From Coriolopsis trogii (Eukaryota > Basidiomycota > Agaricomycetes > Polyporales > Polyporaceae), in assembly GCA_020543525.1 (NCBI GenBank), contig JAHYIO010000031.1:3100001-3164000 (forward strand): DNA of 64,000 nt. The letters are read 5' to 3'. The translations under genes were made by a program, and so were the position numbers. The notes under the pieces are model-generated. The model made no database searches. It had not been told where the DNA came from and saw nothing but the letters and a program-made list of their open reading frames with translations. Below are positions 44,660 to 56,533 of the stretch, piece by piece (within the stretch, counting starts at the first letter, position 1; each line of letters opens with the position of its first letter).

Positions 44660-45680
44660 GGTGATTATGCGCTGTGGTCATGATGCTGCGCACTTGGAGT
44701 GACCGGTATTGACTGGCACTCCCATTCGTTACAGCGGACAATGACAGACGAGAGACGGAGGATGGAGAACGTGCATGAGTGTAACGGTAGTGCCGGCGCG
44801 CGCGGGCGATGACGAGCGCAGTCCGAGAATACAATCATGGCTTCTCTCAGACGCTCTGCGACTAGGTTTTCGGAACCTCCGAGGCAAGATATAGCATGCT
44901 TATCGTGCATCTTCCTTCCGCTGAACGGTATGTGTGCGCCCACGATCCAAGTCGCCGCTGCGTGTAGCATACACTGCGTGAAGCATCAACGTAGCCTCAG
45001 CGAGGTTACAGAAAGTTAGGCCAAGTATCCTAAATAGCCCCGTTGTATCCTAGCTATCCTGCGAGTGTCCTCCAGGCCGGATAGGCACGGTATCCCCTCT
45101 CGGATAGAATAGACTACAATTAATCTATGTTAGCTATTCCCGTGAGGACATGCAATATGGAACAGCTGACCTCACAAGTTGCAAGGAAGACTATACTAGG
45201 CATGGATAAGCAGCGGATTGCCAGGGTTGCTCAGGTAGCACCGGAAGATACTTGAGCTAACTCCAGTCTCGAGCGTACTCGCGGCTGGGCGCTTCATGTG
45301 TGCAAAAATCTTCCTATTTGGGACTTCCAAGTCGAGCCCTCGCCGTTCATGTTGGTGCTATGCAGAAGCCCTTCTGAGCCTTTGTGTCAATTTTGGCGGG
45401 TATACCGCATGTGATAGAGTCGAGATCAAGCAGAACCAGCAAAGGGTACGCGAGTGGAACTCGCTCTACAATTGTGCCCATGTTGAGCAAGTTGAAGCGC
45501 CCGTAGGCGCGCTCAAGGCTATGTCTGGGCTATCTCAAGTTGTCCTTGAGCTACTTCTTGTATCTCCGGCCCTCGTCATTTCTCGACTCCTTCCCTCCAT
45601 CGGGACGCGATAGGCCTCGTCACCATGAGCTGGGTATATAAAGAGACATCTCTATTGCTGTTCCTTCCACCCCGATCATT
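44660..45680. other. Intergenic, promoter of next gene
   Basis: About 1 kb. Many short TATCC/GGATA strings occur near 45010-45130 without a definable element. Frames near 45296-45613 are not convincing. The last 60 bp hold a TATA box. Confidence 0.4.
45635..45643 (+). promoter_or_regulatory. TATA box
   Basis: TATATAAAG lies 38 bp upstream of the ATG at 45681, implying a very short 5' leader. Confidence 0.65.
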
Positions 45681-46549
45681 ATGCCTAAGTCTACTTGCAC
45701 CTGCACGCCGATCCTCCATGCCTCCGCCGTCCGGTCCTTTGCCCCATACCATCGGAAACTTGCACCTAGACGACTTCGACGCTTAAGCCTAGACCCGCGG
45801 TCAAGAATACCTTCGTCGTCATCAGAGATATTCGTGCGTGCCTTGATAGGTGAAGAGGACTGGAAGCCGGATGGGGAGGAGGCAGAGCTGAACGTCAAGG
45901 TGGAGATCCATCTCTTCGTTGACGTGATCCCGGTGCGTTTTCATTGTATGCATCAATGCATCGCTCGCTAACTTAGGTCACGAAAGGGCGAGGAGGATGG
46001 ATGCTTCGTTGATCCCGATACTTTTGTACTCACAATGTTGGTGTGGTCCCCGTTGCCGGTCCCTATGCGGCCGCTTGTTACTGCTCAACTGGACAAGTTT
46101 GTAGCAGTCGATCGAGACATTCCTGGGGCTCCACTCTGGGCTGAAGACGTCCGCGCTACAAGAGACCGTCCTCTCGTGTTCTCCCGGTCTGCGCATTGGC
46201 TCCGCACCCATGCCGCCGCCGCATTGACCTCGATGCCGACCCTTGCCTCCTCCTCTGCTCTTGAGGCTTGGAGTGAGATTCTCTCAAAGATGGACGACCT
46301 TGTGGTGCGCAGTATACATATTCCCTCTCATTTCATATGTCTCAAGCTTGTCACTCCCAGTTATTCTTCCGACGCTCAAAGATGCGCCGTCCCACGGGCT
46401 GCCTACCACCACGTCCTAGGCCGCGCCAACGTTCGGCTTTGGGGCAGCAAGTCAATGACTTGGTAGATAGGATGGGAATGCTGAGGGTTGGCGATGGAGT
46501 CGACACCGTTGAGGACATAGAACTCCAGATGCAGCGAGCTAAGATATGA
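45681..46549 (+). CDS. Hypothetical protein, 252 residues
   Basis: Three exons (45681-45932, 45987-46304, 46361-46549) with 54 and 56 bp introns and consistent phases, preceded by a strong TATA box. I do not recognise the family. The N-terminus is rich in Cys, Arg and Ser (STCTCTP, RRLRRLSLDPRS). The centre alternates hydrophobic strands with acidic turns (VKVEIHLFVDVIPGEEDG, FVLTMLVWSPLPVP). A basic segment (LFFRRSKMRRPTG) is followed by a possible helix at the C-terminus (VNDLVDRMGMLRV, DTVEDIELQMQRAK). There is no signal peptide or membrane span. It is isolated between accessory and transposon DNA and may be lineage-specific. Confidence 0.55.
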
Positions 46550-47591
46550 GAGTCGAATTGACATGTTTTTTCATTGCAATTTGCGTGAGCGTACTGATGG
46601 ATGGACCATCCATACCCAGTCTGATACCCAGTCTGAATACGCAGGTCGCGATTAGCTTAGGTAATGCTTTTCTACAAGTCACGACCTTGCCCCAGTGTGG
46701 ATAGGTGGACTAGGTGAGGTATCCCGAACTATCCCCGGTCAAAGCAGAACTGATGAGCGATCACCAAGGGCATGCTCACTATGACGTTCTTGCACCTTTT
46801 CTTCTTACTATCACCATCAGCTTAGCAGTCGGTCAACTCCGTCTCCCCTTGGAGTAGTAGGCTACTGGGAGAGGCTAGGAAATGGTCAGTTTCGCACCTC
46901 CTTCCAGAGGAATCACGGATTCAATGTTATATAGGGTATTCAAACGAAAACACTCGTCAAATGTTGGTGTCCGAGATGTAAAGGACAATCATTCGTAGCT
47001 CGTTCAACGCGTGAGGGACACATGGCTCAAGCGCGGCGAGCGAAGAGCATGTCGTCACAAGTTCGAGTTTTGCATGCCTGCCCATACCGATCCCCCTGAC
47101 TGATGATATTCTTATAGACTGTCGATGCAGGTGTGAACCATACTACCACAGGCAAAGACGAAGCAGTACAGTCATCAAGAGCTGCAGAAGAGGAGGTATA
47201 GTTTATTTGGTCTTGATTTCATGCAATGAGCAACTCAATTGATTGACGTGCACATCGTAGACTCGGGGCATTTACCATGCAAACACAGATCCAATATCTG
47301 ATACTGCAGACCACGCGTCATTTACGAGTACATGTGAGTCGCGACTGACTGCCGACGCTCAGCGGTATGAATCTCATGCTATCAGCAGCAAGGAACATAC
47401 CTCAGGTCATCCGGGGGGTATGGCCAGCTTGGTCTTTCGCCCCCCTGGGTACGCTGTCTTCGATCTCCAATGTCGTGTCAAACTTTGTAGCCTCTTCGAA
47501 CGTAGCAGGCGCGTATCCGTCTGGATCAGATAACATCGTAAGTGCTCATACAAAGTTGGGCATGTACAACTCACCGAGGTCATGATATGGT
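46550..47591. other. Upstream flank of Plavaka transposase, no gene seen
   Basis: About 1 kb without a credible gene. A frame at about 47367-47585 could be a 5' exon of the transposase but has no conserved feature. The outer inverted repeat of the transposon should lie here, but I could not identify it. Confidence 0.35.
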
Positions 47592-50500
47592 GTGGCTACT
47601 CAGGAGTCTTCTCCAGAACAAACGGAGGAATATCCCCAAGAGGAGCAACGGCGAAGCAACGTAGACGAGGATATGGATGTCGATGTTAGCGATTCTGAGG
47701 ATGATGATGACATGGAGGAAGAGCATGTAGAAGACGATGGTGAGGAACCAGAATGTCGAGCAAACCCCCCTCAGCTCCCGTCATCTACACCCGATGCATC
47801 TCTCTCATCGACGTCCAACGCATCAGACGATCACACCAGCTGTCTGACACCGTCTATCAAGCTACCGACGTGGACTACCCTCGCAATCCATCATCCAGTT
47901 GTCTTGATGGCTACACTTGTCACTGTGTGGCTACATCTTGCAGCGCATCTCCCGTTCCGCTTTTGTGATGTTCTCTTGGCTGTCTTTGGGTATATACTGA
48001 ACGAACTCGGCCATAGCCATCTCCTGCCTGCAATGCGTATGTCCCTCAATGGGTCGATGTCCTTCCTGGGCGTTGAACCGAACTTCCGCATCTCCCCCGT
48101 ATGCCCACGCTGCCTCAAGCCCTTCCCGGACGAAACATGCGAGGACCTCGACTCCGAGTGCGACGAGTGCGGCCATCCTCTATTCAAGATGGAAGCTGGA
48201 GGATCAAATCCAAAGAAACGTGCTCGGAAGCCGCAGCTGCAGTTCCCGCACATGTCACTGGTTGATCTCCTGGCAGCTCTTCTCGCCTTACCGGGAATTG
48301 AGGCCGCAATGGACGAGTGGCGCCGTGCGGTACGCATTGTGGGGGAGTTCAGGGATATCTTTGACGGTCGTGTCTGTCGACAGCTACCCGGCCATGACGG
48401 CAAGCCATTCTTCCGATACGATCTTAAGGAGGGGCCGAATGGCGAGTTACGCATTGGAGTGACGCTGGGGTGTGACTGGTGAGCATGGTCATCTCGCGCA
48501 GCAGCGATGAATGTAGACTGACATTGTATTGAGGTTTTCGCACTTGAGGAGCAAGTATGCATCCTCACACTCTTCGTGTCCGCTCACATTCAACGTCATC
48601 AATCTACCAGTGCAACTGCGGTGAGTCTTCAGCGATGTTGGCTCGTCTCTTGATAACGGCAATGAACATCTTATGAGTATTCAGGTATCGCGCTGCCTTC
48701 CTTCTTCTTGCTGCGATCATCCCCGGCCCGAACGAAGCAGATCCTGACCAGATTCAACGGTTCATCAGAGTGCTCGTGAACGAGCTTCTTGTTTTATGGC
48801 GCCACGGAGCTGTGATCCCAACCCCAAGCCATCCCGAGGGGCGGCTTGTTCGAGTCATCCTGGTTGGTGTCTTCTGCGACAAGCCTGCGGCACACAAGTT
48901 GGGCGGGTTTGCATCACATTCACATCGCTATCTGTGCACACTGGATTGGATTACTCAGGCTATGAAGGCGACAGCAGAGGCGTTTATTGCTGGAGGTACG
49001 TCCTAAGTTCTGCATGCAACAGTGCAAGATGAATTGATGTGAAGCTATTTACCACCATAGCGTTTCCGCCACGAACTAATCTCGAGCACCGGAGAATGAT
49101 GGACGCCTATCTGAAGTGCGAAGGCAAGTCAGCACGCGAGGCATTTGTGAAGCATTATGGTACACGGTGGTCAGAGTTTGCTCGCCTCCCGTACTTCGAT
49201 CTATGCCGTCAGATTGCCGTAGATCCCATGCATAACCTCTTTCTCGGTAGGTCATGCCCATTATCCATTCTTTTAGACTGAACACTTACGCCGAAGTGTT
49301 TCAGGACTTGTGAAGCATCATTTTCACCGCATTTGGATAGAACTTGGCATCTTGAAGTCATCAACTCTCGAAGTATTGCAGCAGCGGCTGGCATCCGTAA
49401 GTGACACCTTGAATACGCTGGGGCTAAAGTGCTTAGACTTGCTGACCCGGCCACGCTGTAGCTCGACCTACCAATCCAACTGGGGAGACTCCCCAGTGTC
49501 CTCGGAGAGGCATGCGGCGGCTCTCTAACTGCGGATCAATGGCGAATTTTGGCCACAGTTGTGGCACCACTTCTGGTATGTTCACAATTATGTCACGTCG
49601 TCCGTGAGCACACTAATGTGTAAGGGAAAGATACCTGAGTTATGGAGCGAGGTCGTTTTGCCTGATCCTGATGGTATTCGACTTGCAGAACGTCGAGATC
49701 AACTCCGACAGCAGATTCTTTACAAAAAAGCCGCAAGGCGAAAACGTAGGAATCAACGGCACAAGACGCAAACAGTGGCAGGATTGGAATCGACCATTGT
49801 ACGTCACATTAATTCTTTGATGATCGTATAGTGCAACCGCTTCTAGGGGACGCCTTCACAGATCCAACAGCCCCGACGTTCATCCCGAGAGAGACAACAG
49901 ACACAGAGGGCCAAGGTAGGCTCTGGGCTGTTTCAGCGTCATTCGGAAGGTACTGAAGTGGATATATGGCATGATAGGAGATGGTCCTCGACTCGGACGA
50001 CGATGGTGCCGTGCCGATAGACGATGGCGAAGAGTGGCTCGATGAACCTGACATTATGAACACTTCATACGATCCTGTGTCATCGAATATGCACCCCCGT
50101 GATGCCCCCTGTTTCCTGAAGCTATGCGCTGCGCTCAGCCTTCTGCTTATGGACAACCTAACTGCGGTGCAAGTCAATACGGCAGATACACTCCTGCGTG
50201 AATACTGCACAGAGTTACTTGAGGTGCGAAGTCGTGATCTTTGCCTGTAACGGATTGTGCCTCTGATTCTTGCTGATCGCAGATCTACGGGCCCGATGTC
50301 ATCCGACCAAACCATCACTACGCCACCCATATCACTGAATTTGTGCATGACTTCGGGCCTCTTCGCGAGTTTTGGACCTTCTTATTTGAACGCATGAACA
50401 AAATCCTGAAGAGCTACAAGACTAGTGGACACGCGGGCGGTGAGCTCGAATGTACATTTTTCAGGGAATTTCATCGCATGGTACGACTTCACCAGTTGGT

Positions 50501-51291
50501 GCGTATACTCTATCAACCTCTTTTACGTGACATCGACCTCTCACGAAGCGTGTTGCACTATAGATAGTCCAAGGCGGTCAAGTATTGTCTAATCCAAGTG
50601 TCAACAGCATGTTCCGATTGATGCACAAGGCAACGAAGGATGGCCGTGGCACAGTTCAGAACCTTGCAGGGGAACTGGATGCTGCACGCGAAGATGGTAC
50701 GTGATTCTCAACCCCAATTCTACGATGTCAGCCCGACTCATTGCCATACTGTGACTCAGAAAGTGTTGCCTTTGAGTTGAGTGCACGGTTCATCCGTGAG
50801 CGCATGACCGAAGTGCTGTATTTCGAACTTCTCCACTACTTGCAGCTGCGGTATCCAGCCCTCCAATTCCATTCGCTACTGGCAAGCCAGGCTTCGCCTT
50901 CGAGCATCCTCGTCACTGACACTGCATACTTCTACGACCATGCAGTACTCTCTGGCACCCGCTATATTGCAGCTCGTCGTACGCCATGCTCACCAAACTC
51001 CCTTGTCATGGTTTTGCAGCGATCGGACACCCCTCATTTCGGTCGGTATTGGGTAGGCGAGCTCCAGGATATTCTTGTCTACGAAACGGCGACTCTTCCA
51101 AGACAAATCCTTGGCCACATCCGCTGGTGGAAAGCTGCCGATCGTGATCTCGCAGACACACCATGGGCTGAATAGTGCGTCGTTCAACATATTCCGTGCG
51201 CTATTCATGACGTATCCTGACAGCGAGTTTGATACTTGAGTTCAAACCTTTTTGGCCTCCAATTGTGGCATATGGACACCACTCGAAGTGA
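47592..51291 (+). mobile_element. Plavaka-type (CMC superfamily) transposase gene
   Basis: A multi-exon transposase gene, well supported at 47592-48478, 48534-48619, 48684-48995, 49061-49246, 49304-49396, 49462-49575, 49625-49798 and, with approximate borders, to 51174. A last exon, 51228-51291, encodes EFKPFWPPIVAYGHHSK. After a very acidic N-terminus come a zinc-ribbon-like CPRC...CDEC, LVDLLAALLALPG, SHSHRYLCTLDWITQ, PPRTNLEHRRMMDAY, LPYFDLCRQIAVDPMHNLFLGL and FGPLREFWTFLFERMNKILK. These are the hallmark blocks of mushroom Plavaka transposases (Tnp2-like, RNase H fold). No stop interrupts the exons I joined, so it may be or recently have been functional. The junction near 49913-49981 and the true start are unresolved. 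A copia element lies 9 bp after its stop. Confidence 0.88.
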
Positions 51292-51299
51292 GACAGAGC

Positions 51300-51866
51300 T
51301 GATGAACTCTGAACCTGGAAGGCTTGGAGCGACCTGTAAGTCACACAAAGAGAGATCTTCAGTCAGTGAGCGAACGACTATATTGCATAGTTTAGTACCT
51401 GTAAGTCACACAAAGAGAGACTACAAGTACTAGTAAGTAAAGTGTAGTAGAGCATAAGTAATAAGTGGGACTTACTCTTCAGTCAGTGAGCGAACGACTG
51501 AAGAGCAGAGGGGCAAACAGACTGCCTTATATACTGGAGAGAGGAGTGCATGAGTAAGCGAATGAAGCAGTCACATGTTAACCATAGAGCGATGAGTAAG
51601 AGTCCGTACTCGGCGTATGAGTAAGAGCCGAGAGTATTCTGAGTAAGACATAAGGTCTAGAATGTTCCGGTGCATTGTAGAACGCACAGGAAGACAAGGG
51701 AACCATATGGTCATGGGAATGTACAGTAGTTTCGTAGAGAAAACCGTATATGGTAAGTAGAAACACAGCCTATAGTAAGCGCTATCTAAACATAGGTAAA
51801 CATGACCATACAAAGGTTGTGTGCACAACTCCGGACCGGTAGAGCCGTAAATCCGGAATGTCAACA
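51300..51866 (-). repeat. 3' LTR of copia element
   Basis: 567 bp, ends TGATGA...TCAACA on the plus strand. Contains two internal direct repeats, CTGTAAGTCACACAAAGAGA and CTTCAGTCAGTGAGCGAACG, each present twice. On the minus strand TATATAAGG (plus 51525-51533) is the likely Pol II TATA box. Confidence 0.93.
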
Positions 51867-51875
51867 CTCCCACTC
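51867..51875 (-). other. Polypurine tract
   Basis: GAGTGGGAG on the minus strand directly abuts the 3' LTR, the position where plus-strand synthesis is primed. Confidence 0.6.
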
Positions 51876-51877
51876 GT

Positions 51878-54800
51878 TCAAGATGCAACGGACACAAGAC
51901 CTATCTCCTCAACGAATTTGGCCTGATTGGAGTAAGGCACGTTCTTTGTGAGGGGGTCGGCCAATTGGTCCTCAGAAGCGACATAGTAGATCTCGACAGA
52001 TCCCATCTCGACCTGTTCACGAATGAAGTGATAACGGATCTCTATGTGCTTGGTACGACGGTCAATGACTGGATTGACAGACAAAAAGATCGAGCCTTGG
52101 TTGTCGAGACACAAAGGCGTCGGATCAGTCACGTCATCTCCGAGTTCATTGCCGAAGGTCCTCAGCCATGCCAACTGACGACAAGTGTCGGAGGCCGCTT
52201 TATATTCCGCCTCGGTCGAGGAGAGCGAAATGGTAGGCTGACGCCTCGATGCCCACGATACAGCACCACCTGCCATCAAGAAGACAAAGCCAGAGGTTGA
52301 GTGCCGATCATCACGGTCTTCTGCCCAGTCCGAATCTGAGTACGAAATCAGACCGTCATTAGACGCTCCCTTGTAGCGCAGCCGGTACGCCTTTGTTCCC
52401 TGAAGGTAACGCAGGACATACTTGGCATAGTTCATGTGCGCTTCAGAGGGATTGGCATTGTACTTGGATAACCGTGTGACAGCGAAAGCAATATCAGGGC
52501 GCGTCCCGAGCATGGCGTACAAAAGACTGCCAATAAGACTCTGGTAGCGTTGCCTGAATGAATCGGAAGCGGGCTGATCGGTTTTCACCAAAACAGCACC
52601 AGCAGGGAGAGGAGTACGCGACGGTTTACAGTCAGCCATCTGGAAACGCTCAAGGACAGACTGGATATACTCTTCCTGGTCGATGTCGAGTGTTCGAGTG
52701 GAACGATCTCGAGTGATGCGAAGACCAAGGAAGCGCTTGACTGGTCCCAAGTCCGTCATCTTGTACTGCTTAGAGAGAGAGCGCTTGACGTGCTTGATGT
52801 GACTAGACTGATCGCCAATGAGAAGTAGATCGTCGACATAGAGTACGACAATTGTTACGTGTTCCCCCCCTTGTCGCCGATATACGTAGATCCCGGCATC
52901 AGAATAGGTCCGTTGGAATCCCAAGTCAAGAAGCGACTGATGAATCTTCGCATTCCATTGACGCGACGCCTGTTTAAGACCATAGATAGCCTTTTTGAGC
53001 AGACAGACGTGATCTTCCTTCCCAGGAACGACCCAGCCTTCGGGCTGTTCCATGTAGATTTCCTCTTCGAGATCGCCATTCAGAAACGCGGTCTTGACAT
53101 CCATAGATTCGATGTCCCAGTCCTCAAGCGCAGCATGCGCAAGAAGATACCGGATAGACTCGAACCGCGCAACCGGAGAGAACGTCTCGTGATAGTCCTC
53201 ACCCCATACTTGAGTAAAACCGCGAGCAACAAGACGAGCTTTATACCGCCCATCATGTTTAATGTCATAAACCCAGCGGTTTGAGACGACGTGTCGACCT
53301 TTAGGACGAGGAACAAGTAACCAGGTTCTGTTCTCGATGAGCGAGTCATACTCCGACTTCTCAGCTTCGCGCCACTTAGGAGCATCAGGCGATCGCATGG
53401 CCTCCTTGTGGGATTGAGGAATACCAGCTTTCGACTGAGCAGCAGCGAGAAAAGCGAGGAAAGTCTCTGCCTCCCACTGATCTCCATCCGGATCTGTCCG
53501 AGCGTCAACATGAACCGGGTTCTCGTCACCATAGATGTTGTCCTGAGTCCTACTCGGGTGGGGAATGCCTGCTTTGTCACGACGAGGACGGTCACGAGCA
53601 ATGCTAGGCTGATTATCTCCCACTGGTCTGTTACGACCACGACGGTGAGGAGGATGAGGAGCAGGAACAGGCGGTGGTGTTGGAGGACGATCAGGGGTAT
53701 TAGCCGGAGCAGGTGCTTCAGGCGCATCATCGTCTACAGAGTGATCAAGCGGTGGTGGGACATCAAGCGGAATGGGAAGGGGAATGTCCAGGATGTCGTT
53801 GGGATCGACCGAGTCAGAGTCGTCGTTCGAGGACTCATCCGACTGGTCATTCACAAACGGATTATCACTGGGGGCGACAGGTTGATTGCCAGGAAGTTTT
53901 CGTGCAGGGAAAGACTCTTCATCAAATGTCACATCGCGGGACATGACGATAGAGCGGGTGGCCGGATTCCAAAAACGATACCCCTTGGAACCCTGCTCAT
54001 ACCCCACGAAGATCATCTCGACTGCCTTCTTGTCGAGCTTCCCTTCGCGCTTCGCCTTCTGCACATGCACAAAGGCTTTGCACCCAAACACGCGGAAGTA
54101 GGAAACGTCCGGTATGGTACCGTCCCACAACGTGATAGGGCATTGCCATTTGTGTCGTCGCATAGGTTGACGATTGTAGATATGAACGGCTGCATCGATG
54201 GCAAGTTGCCAGAAACCGTGACTAAGTCCAGCCTGATGTAACATACACAAAGCCTTCTCGGTGATGGTACGGTTCCAGCGTTCAGCACGTCCATTCTGTT
54301 GAGGTGAACCCGCAACTGTCTTCTGGTGCTCGATGCCATGCGAACGAAGAAGCTCGCTGAACTCGCTAGACGTGTATTCCCCCCCTCGATCAGAGCGGAC
54401 TTTCTTGATCTTTTTACCGGTCTGAGTCTCAGCCCATGCCTTATAGTCGAGGAATGCTTTGATAGCATCCGACTTGTGCTTAAGGTAATAGGCGCGAGCA
54501 AGACCAGAGTAATCGTCAATGAAACCGGCAAAATACTTCCATCCTCCGATAGCCTGAGTACGCATCGGTCCATCGAGATCTGTATGGATGAGCTCGAGAA
54601 CTTCAGTCGCACGCTTCTCAGAAGGTGGAAAGGGGGCGCGAGTGGATTTGCCAAAGGCACATCCGTCACATGGCTCTTCATCCGCAGGATCAACGGCATC
54701 AACTCCCTTGGTGTTCTTAGGAAGATGACGCAGCACGTCCTTGCCCGCATGACCAAAGCGACGATGCCAGGTCTTGAAGCGACGGACATTGAGGTGGACA

Positions 54801-56533
54801 CGCTGACCATTACGGAGTTCGAGGAGCGTCCAGTACGTGTTGCTATTCGGGTTGTACCTCGCTTCAAGGATCTTTCGACCCATGATACGAATCGTCGAAC
54901 CATGTTTGACAGCACCATCAGGTAGCTTGTCAAAAATACACATGCGACCTTCACCTTGGAACAAGGAATAACCATTGCGCTCGATGGAGCCCGTCGAGAA
55001 AAGACGACCTTCCACATGCGGGATATAGTAGACGTTGTTGAGGGTGACAGGGACGCTCTGATTATCGATGTACGCGATCCCTTCAACCGTTCCCGATCCA
55101 AGCGCATGGATAACACTACTTTCACCTGACGCAGCCGTTCCAAAGGGAACAGTGGTCTCGAAAGGCTGGTAGGTAGAAAAGTCAGACATGTCGCCGGTGA
55201 TATGTTGAGAGGCTCCTGAGTCCATAAGCCACATGGTCCACTTCGAGCTGTCCGAGGCCATAGCCTCATCATAGAAAGAAGCAGCGATGTTCGAGGGACC
55301 CGAAAGTACGTTTACAGCAGATACAGACTCAGAGACGACATGTGCATGGCTATGAGAAGTAGTGTCCTTGTTCTTCCCCTTGTCCTTGTCCTTATCCCTC
55401 TCCTTCTCCTTCTTCTTGCCCTTGGGACGCTTGTCTGGGTGCTTCTTGTAGCAGTTGGACTCGTGGTGAGAACTACCGCCACAGAAGGAGCAAGGACCCT
55501 TAGGCTTCGGCTTGGTCTGGGAGACCTTGTTGGCGGACTGTCCGTTCTTGCGCAATGACTCCTCGGCCAAGGTCTTCGACTGGATGTCGTCGAGGGTGAC
55601 CTTGTCGATGTCCGTAATAGCCATTAGCGCAGAAACCATGGACTGGTAGGACTCGGGGACCTTCGACAGCAACAGGAGAGCCTGCATGGTCTCGCTGAGC
55701 TTGACGCCGTTGCTATCGATGTCGCGAAGGCGGTTGATGATTTTCATCATCTGGTCCTGGAGAGGTTTCGAATCGTTCATGCGAGGCTCTGCAACGAGCG
55801 ACTCGAACATGCCCCAGACGTGAGCACTGTTGGGCGTGCCAAACTTCGTCTTGATGGCGCCCCAGGTCTCAGCGGCTGTCATAGTACGAGGAGCAGCACC
55901 ACCTTGACCCGGAACCTTCGCATCGAGGACGTAGTGGAAGTTCGGTGAGACCCGCATATACATCATGCTGCGAGCCTGCCCATTGAGCTTCTGCCATGCC
56001 TCTATGGCGACTAGTTCCGCCGCAGTGGCGGTGGTACCGGCAGGAGAGGGCTCAGTCTTGGTGCCTTCGACAATCTCCCAACAGCCCATGAAGATGAAGT
56101 ACCCCTTGAGCTTTGCAGCCCAGTCATTGTACTGGTTCGCCGAAGAAAGGATAGGGATCGAGTCGATCTTGACGTCTCCCATGATTGAAAGCAGGTACTG
56201 AGAAGAGTGGAGATAATCCTCGTCGTCGAAGTCAAGAGTGAAGGATATAGGCGCAACAGATGGAAGCGCAGTGACGAGAGGAGGAGGAAGAGTTTCGATT
56301 GGAGAGAGATGCGGAGATGCGATGAGAGGGGTGTCGTATGGGGTGTTAGAGGCGAGAGGAAGCGCTACGACAAGTGGTGTGTCGTAGGGTGTATCGGATG
56401 CGACTGGAAGAGCTGTGTTGACTCCAGCAAGAAACTCCTCGTCTGCTTGGTAGGGAGAGATAGGTTGCCAAGCGAACGATGTGGGATCTTCCGGTAAAGC
56501 AACGTTGTTGTACCGATGAGGACAGGGGCTCAC
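51878..56533 (-). CDS. Copia Gag-Pol polyprotein
   Basis: One uninterrupted frame, 1551 codons from 56533. The first ATG that fits a Gag start is at 56182 (GDVKIDSIPILSS), about residue 118 of the frame. Upstream the frame stays open to a TGA near 56735 without any ATG. In order: Gag (NQYNDWAAKLKGYF), CCHC zinc knuckle CSFCGGSSHHESNC (about 348), aspartic protease MDSGASQHITGD (about 436), integrase HHCC (HRRFGHAG...CDGCAFGK, about 594) and D,D,E core (HTDLDGP, DDYSGLARA, EYTSSEF), reverse transcriptase with DVKTAFLNGDL and YVDDLLLIG (about 1231), and RNase H with SDSDWAED (about 1398) and STEAEYKA. The integrase-before-RT order defines Ty1/copia. All visible catalytic residues are kept and no stop or frameshift was seen. 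Confidence 0.96.
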   Translation of the reverse strand: MSPCPHRYNNVALPEDPTSFAWQPISPYQADEEFLAGVNTALPVASDTPYDTPLVVALPLASNTPYDTPLIASPHLSPIETLPPPLVTALPSVAPISFTLDFDDEDYLHSSQYLLSIMGDVKIDSIPILSSANQYNDWAAKLKGYFIFMGCWEIVEGTKTEPSPAGTTATAAELVAIEAWQKLNGQARSMMYMRVSPNFHYVLDAKVPGQGGAAPRTMTAAETWGAIKTKFGTPNSAHVWGMFESLVAEPRMNDSKPLQDQMMKIINRLRDIDSNGVKLSETMQALLLLSKVPESYQSMVSALMAITDIDKVTLDDIQSKTLAEESLRKNGQSANKVSQTKPKPKGPCSFCGGSSHHESNCYKKHPDKRPKGKKKEKERDKDKDKGKNKDTTSHSHAHVVSESVSAVNVLSGPSNIAASFYDEAMASDSSKWTMWLMDSGASQHITGDMSDFSTYQPFETTVPFGTAASGESSVIHALGSGTVEGIAYIDNQSVPVTLNNVYYIPHVEGRLFSTGSIERNGYSLFQGEGRMCIFDKLPDGAVKHGSTIRIMGRKILEARYNPNSNTYWTLLELRNGQRVHLNVRRFKTWHRRFGHAGKDVLRHLPKNTKGVDAVDPADEEPCDGCAFGKSTRAPFPPSEKRATEVLELIHTDLDGPMRTQAIGGWKYFAGFIDDYSGLARAYYLKHKSDAIKAFLDYKAWAETQTGKKIKKVRSDRGGEYTSSEFSELLRSHGIEHQKTVAGSPQQNGRAERWNRTITEKALCMLHQAGLSHGFWQLAIDAAVHIYNRQPMRRHKWQCPITLWDGTIPDVSYFRVFGCKAFVHVQKAKREGKLDKKAVEMIFVGYEQGSKGYRFWNPATRSIVMSRDVTFDEESFPARKLPGNQPVAPSDNPFVNDQSDESSNDDSDSVDPNDILDIPLPIPLDVPPPLDHSVDDDAPEAPAPANTPDRPPTPPPVPAPHPPHRRGRNRPVGDNQPSIARDRPRRDKAGIPHPSRTQDNIYGDENPVHVDARTDPDGDQWEAETFLAFLAAAQSKAGIPQSHKEAMRSPDAPKWREAEKSEYDSLIENRTWLLVPRPKGRHVVSNRWVYDIKHDGRYKARLVARGFTQVWGEDYHETFSPVARFESIRYLLAHAALEDWDIESMDVKTAFLNGDLEEEIYMEQPEGWVVPGKEDHVCLLKKAIYGLKQASRQWNAKIHQSLLDLGFQRTYSDAGIYVYRRQGGEHVTIVVLYVDDLLLIGDQSSHIKHVKRSLSKQYKMTDLGPVKRFLGLRITRDRSTRTLDIDQEEYIQSVLERFQMADCKPSRTPLPAGAVLVKTDQPASDSFRQRYQSLIGSLLYAMLGTRPDIAFAVTRLSKYNANPSEAHMNYAKYVLRYLQGTKAYRLRYKGASNDGLISYSDSDWAEDRDDRHSTSGFVFLMAGGAVSWASRRQPTISLSSTEAEYKAASDTCRQLAWLRTFGNELGDDVTDPTPLCLDNQGSIFLSVNPVIDRRTKHIEIRYHFIREQVEMGSVEIYYVASEDQLADPLTKNVPYSNQAKFVEEIGLVSVAS

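Noticed and set aside
47367..47585. First exon of the Plavaka transposase
   Set aside because: The frame is protein-like but has no zinc finger or acidic feature typical of the N-terminus, and no clear splice junction links it.
54013..55272. 419-codon minus-strand frame within the copia element
   Set aside because: Out-of-frame shadow of Gag-Pol with no copia motif. The same holds for the 277-codon plus-strand frame at 53408-54241.
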